13,203 bases of DNA from an uncultured Acinetobacter sp. (lineage in GTDB: Bacteria; Cyanobacteriota; Vampirovibrionia; Gastranaerophilales; Gastranaerophilaceae). A model generated the notes under the pieces. The model was not told the DNA's origin, ran no database searches, and saw only the letters and a program-made list of their open reading frames with translations. Positions 1 to 8,017 of this stretch are shown here, piece after piece. Position 1 is the first letter of the stretch. The number at the start of each line of letters is the position of its first letter. The DNA is taken from the NCBI GenBank assembly GCA_946623365.1, contig CAMORE010000052.1, forward strand, positions 1 to 13,203. The letters are read 5' to 3'. Both the position numbers and the translations under genes were made by a program.

Positions 1-1027
1 AGTAATCAACACGTTTACCTAACAAGTTTTGACGGAAACGACCTTGTTTACCTTCTATAATATTTGATAATGACTTTAATGCTCTGTTATTAGGACCAAC
101 AACTGTTCTTCCGCGTCTGCCGTTATCAATAAGAGCGTCAACTGCTTCTTGCAGCATTCTCTTTTCGTTTCTTACGATAATCTCAGGAGCGCCCATTTCA
201 AGAAGTCTTTGCAAACGATTGTTTCTGTTAATTACACGTCTGTATAAATCGTTCAAATCAGAAGTTGCAAATCTTCCGCCGTCTAATTGAACCATTGGTC
301 TTAAATCAGGAGGAGTAACAGGAAGTACATCCATTATCATCCATGTAGGTTCAGTCTCAGAAGAAATCAGAGAGTCTAACAGTCTTAATCTCTTAATCAA
401 CTTTCCTTTTTTCTGAACGGATGTAACACCTTCCGCTAACTCGGCTCTGATTTGTTCAGCAAGTTCTTTTGTATTGATTTCTCCCAAAAGCTTCTGAATA
501 GCTTCAGCACCAATACCTACTTCTAATTTGGATTCTTCGTTTTCCAGTATAAAGTCTTCATATTCTTCTTCGCTTAATAATTGGAACTTCTTAAACGGGG
601 AATCTGCAGGATCAATTACAACATAGTTATTAAAGTAAATAACCTGCTCCAAATCCTTTAGAGTCATATCAAGAAGTAAACCTAAATATGAAGGAATACC
701 CTTTAAGAACCAAATGTGAGAAACGGGGGCAGCAAGTTTTATGTGTCCCATTCTGTGACGTCTTACTTTACTATCTGTAACTTCTACTCCGCAGCGTTCG
801 CAGATAATACCTTTGTGACGTACTCTTTTATACTTTCCGCAATAGCATTCCCAGTCCTTTGTAGGCCCGAAAATTCTTTCGCAGAATAAACCGTCTCTTT
901 CCGGTTTCAATGTTCTATAGTTTATAGTTTCAGGTTTTGTAACCTCGCCATAAGACCACTTCAAGATTCTTTCAGGTGAAGCAATGCTTATGCGTATATA
1001 ATCAAAATAATCAATACTTGTAGACAA
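1..1027 (-). CDS. rpoC: DNA-directed RNA polymerase beta' subunit (RpoC / RpoC1-like), 5' part, cut by window edge
   Basis: Largest catalytic subunit of RNA polymerase; only the N-terminal 342 residues are in the window. I read it from a TTG codon at 1027-1025, preceded by AAGGAGAT; the rpoB stop codon TAA overlaps this ribosome site (TAAGGAG), so translation is probably coupled to rpoB. The protein begins with TSIDYFDYIRISIASPERI. Residues 61-79 hold the N-terminal zinc finger: Cys61, Cys63, Cys76 and Cys79, with GKYKRVRHKG between them. Further on are KGIPSYLGLLLDM, RRLxLL-type clamp sequence, DLNDLYRRVINRNNRL and, just before the edge, EGKQGRFRQNLLGKRVDY. The wording resembles cyanobacterial RpoC1 (gamma) more than other beta' proteins. 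Whether the gene continues as one rpoC or is split into rpoC1/rpoC2 cannot be seen, because the rest lies outside. Family identification is certain; the split state is unknown. Confidence 0.97.
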   Translation of the reverse strand, partial: MSTSIDYFDYIRISIASPERILKWSYGEVTKPETINYRTLKPERDGLFCERIFGPTKDWECYCGKYKRVRHKGIICERCGVEVTDSKVRRHRMGHIKLAAPVSHIWFLKGIPSYLGLLLDMTLKDLEQVIYFNNYVVIDPADSPFKKFQLLSEEEYEDFILENEESKLEVGIGAEAIQKLLGEINTKELAEQIRAELAEGVTSVQKKGKLIKRLRLLDSLISSETEPTWMIMDVLPVTPPDLRPMVQLDGGRFATSDLNDLYRRVINRNNRLQRLLEMGAPEIIVRNEKRMLQEAVDALIDNGRRGRTVVGPNNRALKSLSNIIEGKQGRFRQNLLGKRVDY

Positions 1028-1039
1028 TTTCCTATCTCC

Positions 1040-4000
1040 TTATATTTCGCCTAACGTTGTAGAAGTTTCAAAGAAGTTTATATTTAAGAGTTCTGAATCT
1101 ATATCAGATAAAGTTCTCTTTGGAGCAGCCTTTCTAAGGTCGTCCATATCAGACATCAAATCAACTTCCATGCCGTTTTTCTTAGCAACTGTAATATCCA
1201 AACCGATACTTTGCAATTCTCTTACAAGTACCTTGAATGATTCAGGAATACCAGGTCTTGGGATGTTGTCACCCTTAACAATTGCTTCGTATGCTCTGTT
1301 TCTACCGTTAACATCATCTGATTTGATTGTTAACATTTCTTGAAGAGTGTAAGCTGCGCCGTATGCTTCAAGCGCCCAAACTTCCATTTCTCCGAATCTT
1401 TGACCGCCGAACTGAGCCTTACCGCCTAAAGGTTGTTGTGTAACTAATGAGTAAGGACCTGTTGAACGAGCGTGAATCTTATCATCAACTAAGTGAACAA
1501 GTTTCAGAATGTATGAAAGACCTACAGCAATAGGTTCGTCAAACGGTTCGCCTGTTCTTCCGTCTATCAGATAAACTTTACCGTCTTCTCTTACCCAATC
1601 ACAGCCTGATTCTTTAATACCTCTTAAAAGTTCAGCCTTAGTAGCGATTTCAGATTGGTTATCACCATATCTTTCATCGAAAGACGGAGCTTCATAATGG
1701 TCTTTAGTTAAGTATGCCGCTAAACCTAACAAGCATTCATAAGTTTGACCTACGTTCATACGAGAAGGTACACCCAACGGATTAAGAACTATATCAACAG
1801 GGGTTCCGTCAGGTAAGAACGGCATATCTTCTTTTGGTAATATTCTTGATACAATACCTTTGTTACCATGACGTCCTGAAAGCTTGTCACCTACTGATAC
1901 TTTACGTTTCTGAGCAATGTAAACTCTAATAACCGTATTTGCTCCCGGTGGAAGCTCATCGCCTTTTTCTCTGTCAAATACCTTAACATCGACAACACGT
2001 CCGCCTTCACCATGAGGTACTCTTAATGAGTTATCTTTTACATCTCTTGCTTTTTCCGCAAAGATTGCTCTTAATAATTTTTCTTCCGGCGGATGTTCAG
2101 ATTCGCCTTTCGGTGTTACTTTACCAACCAGAATATCATCAGCATAAACTCTTGCACCGATACGAACGATTCCTCTTTCATCCAAGTGTCTTAACGCTTC
2201 TTCTGAAACGTTAGGAATCTCTCTTGTAATTTCTTCCGGTCCAAGTTTTGTTTGACGAGCATCTATTTCTAACTTTTCAATGTGAACTGATGTAAATATA
2301 TCATCGTGAACGCATCTTTCAGAAAGTAAGATAGCATCTTCGAAGTTATATCCTTCCCAAGGCATATATGCTACCAAAATGTTTTTACCGATTGAAAGTT
2401 CTCCGCAGCTTGTAGATGCACCGTCTGCGATTACATCACCCGCTTTAACTTTGTCACCTTCATGAACAATCGGTTTTTGGTTAATACATGTATCTTGGTT
2501 AGAACGAACATATTTCATTAATGTATGTAAGTGAGCTTTTCCTTGTAAATCTCTGATTACAATTTCTTCACCTACTACTCTTTCAACTGTTCCGTCACAT
2601 TTTGCACAAACTACCATGCCTGAGTCTTTTGCAACTCTTCTTTCCATACCTGTACCGACAACAGGTCTTTCAGTAATAAGAAGAGGTACTGATTGACGCT
2701 GCATGTTTGAACCCATCAGAGCTCGGTTAGCATCATCGTGTTCAATAAACGGAATCATTGATGTTGCAACAGAGATAATTTGTATCGGGCAAACACCTAC
2801 ATAGTCAACCTTTGATGAATCAGACATAATAAATTCTGATTTATATCTTACAGGAACTTGCTTTTGTTTAAATGTATTATCAGGGTTCAATTGAACGTCT
2901 GCAGGAGCACAACGGAAGTTTTCATCTTCGTCTGCGGTCATATAAACAACTTCGTCTGTTACTACACCGTCTTTAACAACAAAGAACGGAGATTCAACAA
3001 AACCGTAATCGTTTACTCTTGCGTGAGTCGCAAGTGAACCAATCAAACCTGCGTTCGGACCTTCAGGAGTTTCAACCGGACAAATACGTCCATAGTGTGA
3101 AGGGTGAATATCACGAACAGCAAAACCTGCTCTTTCTCTTTGCAAACCACCGGGTCCTAATGCTGAAACACGTCTTTTGTGAGTAAGTTCAGCAAGCGGG
3201 TTAATTTGATCCATGAACTGTGATAACTGAGAACTGCCGAAGAATTCTTTTAATGAAGCAACTAATGGTTTAGTGTTCAATAAATTCAACGGAGTTAATG
3301 TTTCAGAATCCTGAAGAGTCATTCTTTCTTTTACAATTCTTTCGATTCTTGAAAGACCAACTCTGAATTGGTTTTGTAAAAGTTCACCAACTGAACGGAT
3401 TCTTCTGTTTCCTAAGTGGTCGATATCATCTAAAGTACCTTCATCGTATGTTAAGTTAATCAAATATTCGATAGAAGCTACGATATCTTGAACTGTTAAT
3501 GTTCTTTGATTCTTAGGAATATTTAAATTTAATTTTTTATTTAATTTATAACGACCGACACGACCAATATCGTATTTCTTTTCGTCAAAGAATCTTGATT
3601 CTAAGATTTGACGTCCGCCCTGAGCTGATGCAGGGTCACCCGGTCTTAATTTCTTGTATAAATCAATTAAAGCATCATCCGTAGTTTCTGTTGTATCTTT
3701 ATCTAATGTCTTTTTCAAAAATTCAAAGTGAGTAAATAAAGATTCCATTTCGGCAACAGTAATACCCATTGCTTTAAGTAATGTGGTAGCAAGGATTTTT
3801 CTGTTTTTATCAATCTTAACATAAATTACGTCATTTGAGTCTGTTTCAATTTTTAACCATGCACCTCTGTTAGGTATCATAGTTGCGTTGTATAATCTCT
3901 TACCGGTTGGAGAAATCTCTCTTTTGAAGTAAACACCCGGTGAACGAACGATTTGTGAAACGATTACACGTTCTGCTCCGTTTACAATGAATGTACCTTT

Positions 4001-4354
4001 GTCAGTCATTGTAGGAATATCACCGATATATACTTCCTGTTCTTTGATTTCACCGCTGTCTCTGTTAACTAAACGAACCATTACACGAAGCTGTTTTGCA
4101 TAAGTTGTATCATGGATACGAGCTTCTTCAACTGTGTATTTTGCATTGTCAAACGTGTAGTTAGGTAAGAAGTGTAACTCTAATCTTCCGGTATAATCTT
4201 TTACCGGAGAAAAAGCTAAAAGCTCTTCTTTAAGTCCCTCTTTTAAAAACCATTCAAATGATTTTTTTTGCACGTCAATTAAATCCGGTAAATCGTCCAA
4301 ACGAGTATTTGGTATACCCATTGGCGTTACTCTTTTTGCGTATTCTGTCGACAT
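1040..4354 (-). CDS. rpoB: DNA-directed RNA polymerase beta subunit (RpoB)
   Basis: Complete beta subunit, 1104 aa. This is shorter than the E. coli protein (1342 aa) and close to the compact cyanobacterial form, lacking the large lineage insertions. The start ATG is preceded by GAGGTGA at suitable spacing. Recognisable blocks are the N-terminal lobe (GIPNTRLDDLPDLIDVQKKS), FIVNGAERVIVSQIVRSPGV near 121-141, the rifampicin-binding region at about 372-404, GRICPVETPEGPNAGLIGSLA near 422-442, DKLSGRHGNKGIVSRILP in the C-terminal half, and QPLGGKAQFGGQRFGEMEVW near the end. In the rifampicin region the residues matching E. coli D516, H526 and S531 are D382, H392 and S397, all wild-type. This predicts no classical target resistance there. 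It forms a transcription unit with rpoC, 12 nt downstream. No rplJ/rplL gene lies upstream; rpoB is first in its unit and faces away from uvrC. Confidence 0.99.
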   Translation of the reverse strand: MSTEYAKRVTPMGIPNTRLDDLPDLIDVQKKSFEWFLKEGLKEELLAFSPVKDYTGRLELHFLPNYTFDNAKYTVEEARIHDTTYAKQLRVMVRLVNRDSGEIKEQEVYIGDIPTMTDKGTFIVNGAERVIVSQIVRSPGVYFKREISPTGKRLYNATMIPNRGAWLKIETDSNDVIYVKIDKNRKILATTLLKAMGITVAEMESLFTHFEFLKKTLDKDTTETTDDALIDLYKKLRPGDPASAQGGRQILESRFFDEKKYDIGRVGRYKLNKKLNLNIPKNQRTLTVQDIVASIEYLINLTYDEGTLDDIDHLGNRRIRSVGELLQNQFRVGLSRIERIVKERMTLQDSETLTPLNLLNTKPLVASLKEFFGSSQLSQFMDQINPLAELTHKRRVSALGPGGLQRERAGFAVRDIHPSHYGRICPVETPEGPNAGLIGSLATHARVNDYGFVESPFFVVKDGVVTDEVVYMTADEDENFRCAPADVQLNPDNTFKQKQVPVRYKSEFIMSDSSKVDYVGVCPIQIISVATSMIPFIEHDDANRALMGSNMQRQSVPLLITERPVVGTGMERRVAKDSGMVVCAKCDGTVERVVGEEIVIRDLQGKAHLHTLMKYVRSNQDTCINQKPIVHEGDKVKAGDVIADGASTSCGELSIGKNILVAYMPWEGYNFEDAILLSERCVHDDIFTSVHIEKLEIDARQTKLGPEEITREIPNVSEEALRHLDERGIVRIGARVYADDILVGKVTPKGESEHPPEEKLLRAIFAEKARDVKDNSLRVPHGEGGRVVDVKVFDREKGDELPPGANTVIRVYIAQKRKVSVGDKLSGRHGNKGIVSRILPKEDMPFLPDGTPVDIVLNPLGVPSRMNVGQTYECLLGLAAYLTKDHYEAPSFDERYGDNQSEIATKAELLRGIKESGCDWVREDGKVYLIDGRTGEPFDEPIAVGLSYILKLVHLVDDKIHARSTGPYSLVTQQPLGGKAQFGGQRFGEMEVWALEAYGAAYTLQEMLTIKSDDVNGRNRAYEAIVKGDNIPRPGIPESFKVLVRELQSIGLDITVAKKNGMEVDLMSDMDDLRKAAPKRTLSDIDSELLNINFFETSTTLGEI

Positions 4355-4387
4355 TAATTCACCTCATTTATTCTAGTGTGATGTACG

Positions 4388-4416
4388 TTATAATTTATAT
4401 ATTATAGGGTAGTCAA
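4388..4416 (-). promoter_or_regulatory. Candidate proximal promoter of rpoBC
   Basis: On the minus strand, TTGACT (4416-4411) is followed after 17 nt by TTATAA (4393-4388); with an 18-nt spacer the hexamer is TATAAC. Transcription would begin near 4381, giving a leader of roughly 27 nt that keeps the GAGGTGA ribosome site of rpoB. The surrounding sequence is very AT-rich, so the -10 match alone is weak; the good -35 is what supports the call. Confidence 0.4.
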
Positions 4417-4461
4417 ACGTAACTAAGACTGCGACATACCTTTATCTATTCAATTTTTTTT

Positions 4462-4476
4462 GCGAGAGTCTCCCGC
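4462..4476 (-). other. Small GC-rich hairpin in the rpoB leader
   Basis: GCGAGAGTCTCCCGC (plus-strand reading) folds into a six-pair stem with a 3-nt loop and one G-T pair in the minus-strand transcript. It stands out in an AT-rich leader. On the minus strand it is followed by a run of A, not T, so it is not an intrinsic terminator for rpoB transcription. It may be a leader structure or chance. An additional weaker pairing (CGG-T-CAT with ATG-T-CCG) is visible further upstream in the leader, around 4525-4557. Confidence 0.3.
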
Positions 4477-4570
4477 ATTACTATTATTTTTCAACCTTGT
4501 ATATCTTGCGGAGTCTTTATTTGACCCCTAACGGACATAATTATCCCATGTACATGACCGCATGTTATAT

Positions 4571-4598
4571 ATAATATAACGTCAAAAACTCCAGTCAA
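4571..4598 (-). promoter_or_regulatory. Candidate distal promoter of rpoBC
   Basis: On the minus strand, TTGACT (4598-4593), a 16-nt spacer and TATTAT (4576-4571) make a good housekeeping-type promoter. Start would be near 4564, giving an untranslated leader of about 210 nt before rpoB. With the proximal promoter this suggests tandem promoters and a leader long enough for regulation. It rests on consensus match only. Confidence 0.5.
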
Positions 4599-4639
4599 CT
4601 AATAAGGGTATGTTTTACATTTTTTCAAGTGTTATTTTT

Positions 4640-4659
4640 ACAAAAATTTACAAAAATTT
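4640..4659. repeat. Tandem 10-bp direct repeat upstream of uvrC
   Basis: The decamer ACAAAAATTT occurs twice head to tail and is followed by a partial third unit (ACATTT). It lies between the rpoB distal promoter and the uvrC promoter in the divergent region. It could be a protein-binding site or simply low-complexity AT-rich DNA; nothing decides between these. Confidence 0.4.
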
Positions 4660-4708
4660 ACATTTCGTCTTTATTATTTTTTTTAAGATTAATTGTGTAA
4701 AACGATTA

Positions 4709-4736
4709 TTGTTTAAAAATTATATATAAATATGAT
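4709..4736 (+). promoter_or_regulatory. Candidate uvrC promoter giving a near-leaderless mRNA
   Basis: TTGTTT (4709-4714), a 16-nt spacer and TATGAT (4731-4736) lie so that transcription would start near 4743, about 5 nt before the uvrC ATG at 4748. No Shine-Dalgarno-like sequence precedes that ATG, which fits a leaderless or very short-leader mRNA. The hexamer match is moderate in an AT-rich background. Confidence 0.35.
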
Positions 4737-4747
4737 AAAATGTCATT

Positions 4748-6427
4748 ATGAACGAGCAATTAAAAGAAACAATTAAATTAGTTCCGAATCAGCCGGGGTG
4801 CTATATCTATTACAATAAGGCGAATGAAATAATTTATGTCGGAAAAGCAAAAAATCTAAAACGCAGAGTGTACAGTTATTTTCATAAACAACATGACAGC
4901 GTAAAGGTTACGGTACTTGTTTCTCAAATTGAAAAAATGGAATATATCATTACGGATTCTGAAGTTGAAGCGCTTATCCTTGAATCACATTTGATAAAAA
5001 AACATAAGCCCAAATATAATATTCTGTTAAAAGATGATAAAAAATATCCGTATTTTTTAATTACTGATGAGGATTTTCCGAGAATTCAAGTCGTACGAAA
5101 GAAAAATCTTAATCCAGATAAAGGCAGATTCTACGGTCCATACACCGATATAGGCGCAATGTATGCTACTCTGGATTTTTTAAAAAGGATTTTTCCGTTA
5201 AAACAATGTAAAACACCAAAATTCTCAAACAGACCCTGTCTATATTATCATATAGGGAAGTGCCTTGCTCCATGTCAGGGTAAAGTCACTCCTGAGGAGT
5301 ATCAAAATCTTATAAATCAGGTAGAGCTATTTTTAAGCGGAAAACAAACAGAACTTTTAAAAAAAATCCAAGCTCAAATGGTTAAATATTCAGAAGCCGA
5401 GCAGTTTGAAAAAGCTGCAAAAATGCGTGACAGTTACAATGACTTGCTTAAAACTCTTGAACGTCAAAAGGTCGTGTATGAAAATACAAAATTAAATGAA
5501 GATATTATAGCAGTTTTATATGAAGACGGCATTCTTGTAATTGTCATAATGATGATAAGAGAAGGACGTTTAATTGACAAAAAAGATTTTACATATTTCG
5601 TTGATAATGCTGACAAAACAGAGTATTTTGAAACCTTTTTTAGGGAATACTATTCTAATTTGAAATTAGAGTTTCCGGATAAGATTATTTCCAAAGACTT
5701 AGAAGAAGTCGGAAATAAAGATTTGTATCAGGATTGGCTTAAAGTGTTGTCAGGAAAGAAGATAACTATAAACTACGGAAATGGAAGAGGTAAGTATGGT
5801 GAACTTTATGAGCTTGCCCTCAAAAACGCTTCCAATACACTGGAAAATGCAAAACTTAAAAAGATGGCAGAGATAAGAGATGATTTTAATGAAGTAGGTT
5901 CTTATTTGGCAGAAAAACTGCAGTTGACCAATTTCCCGAACAGGATTGAATGTTATGATATCTCTCATATCCAAGGTACAAATACGGTTGCATCAATGGT
6001 AGTATTTCAAAACGGACTTCCTAAAAAAACCGCTTACAGAAAATTTAAAGTGCGTATGACGGAAGGTAAGCCGGATGACTTTTTATCAATGAAAGAAGTC
6101 TTAACAAGGAGGCTTAAACGTTTAGGTGAACCTAAATGGGAAAAACCGGATTTAATTATCATTGATGGTGGCAAAGGTCAATTATCCAGTGTTATGCAAA
6201 TTGTAGAAGGAATGGGAATCAAAACCGGCAAAGGCGGTATAGATTTTGTTTCTTTGGCAAAAAGGGAAGAAGAAGTGTTTTTGCCGCATAAATCAAAATC
6301 AATATTGTTGCCCAGAGATTCTAATGCATTGTATTTGATACAACGAATTCGCGATGAAGCTCACAGATTTGCTATTACTTTTCATCGTGAGCTTCGCGGT
6401 AAAAATGCTATTAAGAATAGTTTTTAA
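4748..6427 (+). CDS. uvrC: Excinuclease ABC subunit C (UvrC), lacking the C-terminal HhH domain
   Basis: Nuclease subunit of UvrABC nucleotide excision repair, making the two cuts around a lesion after UvrB loading. The N-terminal GIY-YIG nuclease spans about 15-95 (GCYIYY, IIYVGKAKNLKRRV). A four-cysteine cluster, Cys154, Cys164, Cys172 and Cys176, matches the iron-sulfur cluster region known in UvrC. The UVR (UvrB-binding) motif is near 215-237 (EAEQFEKAAKMRDSYNDLL). The RNase H-like endonuclease spans about 395-550, with CYDISHIQGTNTVASMVVF (Asp404), IIDGGKGQL (Asp473) and RDEAHRFAITFHR (His539). The protein ends at residue 559, shortly after HRELRGK, where other UvrC proteins (about 600 aa) continue with the LDxIxGIG helix-hairpin-helix region. 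No frameshifted remnant of that domain follows the stop. The start is fixed by family alignment (MNEQLKE) although no ribosome site precedes it. Confidence 0.97.
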   Translation: MNEQLKETIKLVPNQPGCYIYYNKANEIIYVGKAKNLKRRVYSYFHKQHDSVKVTVLVSQIEKMEYIITDSEVEALILESHLIKKHKPKYNILLKDDKKYPYFLITDEDFPRIQVVRKKNLNPDKGRFYGPYTDIGAMYATLDFLKRIFPLKQCKTPKFSNRPCLYYHIGKCLAPCQGKVTPEEYQNLINQVELFLSGKQTELLKKIQAQMVKYSEAEQFEKAAKMRDSYNDLLKTLERQKVVYENTKLNEDIIAVLYEDGILVIVIMMIREGRLIDKKDFTYFVDNADKTEYFETFFREYYSNLKLEFPDKIISKDLEEVGNKDLYQDWLKVLSGKKITINYGNGRGKYGELYELALKNASNTLENAKLKKMAEIRDDFNEVGSYLAEKLQLTNFPNRIECYDISHIQGTNTVASMVVFQNGLPKKTAYRKFKVRMTEGKPDDFLSMKEVLTRRLKRLGEPKWEKPDLIIIDGGKGQLSSVMQIVEGMGIKTGKGGIDFVSLAKREEEVFLPHKSKSILLPRDSNALYLIQRIRDEAHRFAITFHRELRGKNAIKNSF

Positions 6428-6441
6428 TTGTACAAATTAAT

Positions 6442-6468
6442 TAGCACAAAAGCTATATATTTTTTTTC
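6442..6468 (+). terminator. Weak candidate terminator after uvrC
   Basis: TAGC-acaaaa-GCTA forms a short four-pair stem followed within a few bases by a T-run at 6460-6468. The stem is too short for confidence, and it overlaps the 3' end of the convergent small gene. It is the only terminator-like structure between the two genes, which are only 25 bp apart. Confidence 0.2.
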
Positions 6469-6788
6469 TGGTTTAACTCATTTGCTTTATTACAAATTTT
6501 TGTTATAAATGGCAATGGATTTAATCTAAACAAACTCCTAAAAAAAACTTCTTTTTGTTTTAACATAAGCTGACCGTCAGGATTTCTTATAATCGCTTCT
6601 AATCTGTTTCTTTTGTCTGCACTTATTAGTATATCAAAAGGATTATTTTCTTGTAATCTTTTTAAATCATTAAACTGTATATGCCATTCTGGTTTAGAGA
6701 TACGTGAAAATAATGCTGCTTCTCCGTTTTGAATATGTAATATTGCTCTACAAGTAGGATTGTTGTTGTGTACTTTGTCGATTTTCAT
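6453..6788 (-). CDS. Small protein of unknown function, last gene of dehydrogenase/ATP-grasp operon
   Basis: 111-aa soluble protein, not recognised. There is no signal peptide, membrane segment or metal motif. Visible features are a beta-rich first half (CRAILHIQNGEAALFSRI, WHIQFNDLKRLQ, FDILISADKRNRLEAIIRN) and a basic, helical C-terminus. The ATG is preceded by AAGGAG, and the stop codon of the upstream ATP-grasp gene overlaps that ribosome site (TAAGGAG). Only 9 bp separate the two reading frames, so they are very likely co-transcribed and translationally coupled. This makes a role linked to the ATP-grasp enzyme plausible, but no specific function can be given. It converges on uvrC. The coding call is supported by ribosome site and operon spacing. 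Confidence 0.8.
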   Translation of the reverse strand: MKIDKVHNNNPTCRAILHIQNGEAALFSRISKPEWHIQFNDLKRLQENNPFDILISADKRNRLEAIIRNPDGQLMLKQKEVFFRSLFRLNPLPFITKICNKANELNQKKNI

Positions 6789-6797
6789 GGATACTCC

Positions 6798-7964
6798 TTA
6801 TTTCAAAATTATATAATCTTTCGTATTAATTGCTAATATATGTTCAATCTCTTTGTTATTATTACTTAAACCAAAAATAATTGCAAACAGTGGGTGTTTT
6901 TTGAAATCAATTCTTCGGACTTCAAGTATATTTGAATAATTTGATAAAAATCTTTCGTAATCAAATTTGCTTATCTCGTTGTGCTTAATACCGGCGGGAA
7001 CTTCTGCCATTGAAAAATAATATATGTTTTTATCTGATTTTTCTAAAATTTCATTCCAATTTGGACGTTTTTGGTAATAAAAATATTCATAAACATTTAT
7101 TCCCCAAGCATATTTTGCAACATCAGTTGTGCACCATCCTGCAAAGCGCATTGGATTAATTTCTATAGGAACTATTTCTCCGTTCTCTTTTACTCTTAAT
7201 TCAATATGTAAAGGAAAATTCCTGATATTTTTTAATTCACCGATTTCTCTCAAAATTGCTGAAAATTTAGCCATGTATCTGACCATGATGCTGGCAGACA
7301 TGATATAAATTCGGTCTCGAACGTCAGATGAATTCAGAAATGGATGCTGAAATATGTTTAAAATTACGGCATCGCCATTTCTGTCAAAGTAGGCATCTAC
7401 TGCATACTCTTCGCCTTCTATAAATTCTTCTATAATAAACATAGAAGAATTTATTACATTGCTCGGGTAAAGAGATGATGCAATCTTCATTTCATCTTTT
7501 AAGTTTTTTAATGTTTTTGACCATTCTTCCGCATTTCGAATAGTATGAACACCTAAACTTAAAAAACCTACAGCCGGTTTTAATATAATCGGAAATTTAA
7601 TAGTTTCTGCAGATATTGTTTTTAAATCATCAAAATTTACAGCTCTATAATAAAAGTCAGGATACATTTTTTTTAAAAGTTCTCTAAAAAGTACTTTATC
7701 CTTGAAGAGTCTTATATATTCGCTCAAATTTGATTTGGGTAAATGTTCAAGAACCCAATGAATTGAATTTTCAGAGTTTGAATAAATTAACGGAAATTCT
7801 TGTTTAAGATAATAATCAACAGCAGATTTTTCGGAACACAGATTAAAAGCACCTTCCTCAATATTTGCATCTTCTACTGCTTCGTTGTCCAAAACATACC
7901 AATCATTTTGAACAATAGTATCAACCAAAAATTCAGAAACATAAGGTTTTTCTATAATAAACAT
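6798..7964 (-). CDS. ATP-grasp domain ligase of unknown substrate
   Basis: 388-aa protein with an ATP-grasp fold, the family that joins a carboxylate to an amine (or similar nucleophile) through an acyl-phosphate using ATP and Mg2+. The N-terminal ~90 residues form a substrate-side domain. FPIILKPAVGFLSLGVH (124-140) carries the ATP-binding lysine K129. MFIIEEFIEGEEYAVDAYF (175-193) supplies the acidic adenine/ribose contacts. LHIELRVKENGEIVPIEINP (252-271) carries the metal-binding glutamates E255 and E268 and N270. MRFAGWCTTDVAKYAWGINV follows the metal site, as in uncharacterised ATP-grasp ligases. About 90 further residues form a C-terminal lobe. Ribosome site GAAGGA precedes the ATG. It sits 53 bp after a dehydrogenase and just before a 111-aa protein, suggesting one small metabolic operon. 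The substrate is not evident; dipeptide or amino-acid conjugation is possible but only a family generality. Confidence 0.88.
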   Translation of the reverse strand: MFIIEKPYVSEFLVDTIVQNDWYVLDNEAVEDANIEEGAFNLCSEKSAVDYYLKQEFPLIYSNSENSIHWVLEHLPKSNLSEYIRLFKDKVLFRELLKKMYPDFYYRAVNFDDLKTISAETIKFPIILKPAVGFLSLGVHTIRNAEEWSKTLKNLKDEMKIASSLYPSNVINSSMFIIEEFIEGEEYAVDAYFDRNGDAVILNIFQHPFLNSSDVRDRIYIMSASIMVRYMAKFSAILREIGELKNIRNFPLHIELRVKENGEIVPIEINPMRFAGWCTTDVAKYAWGINVYEYFYYQKRPNWNEILEKSDKNIYYFSMAEVPAGIKHNEISKFDYERFLSNYSNILEVRRIDFKKHPLFAIIFGLSNNNKEIEHILAINTKDYIILK

Positions 7965-8017
7965 ATTAATTCCTTCTACGAATTTATTATATAATAAAAG
8001 ATTTAATAAAAGTTATT

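Noticed and set aside
372..420. Possible frameshift or split within rpoC
   Set aside because: The frame is open and well conserved from the TTG start to the window edge; any rpoC1/rpoC2 split would lie outside the window.
2026..2214. Plus-strand open frame of 62 codons inside rpoB
   Set aside because: It is an antisense shadow of a highly conserved rpoB region, with no ribosome site and low-information composition.
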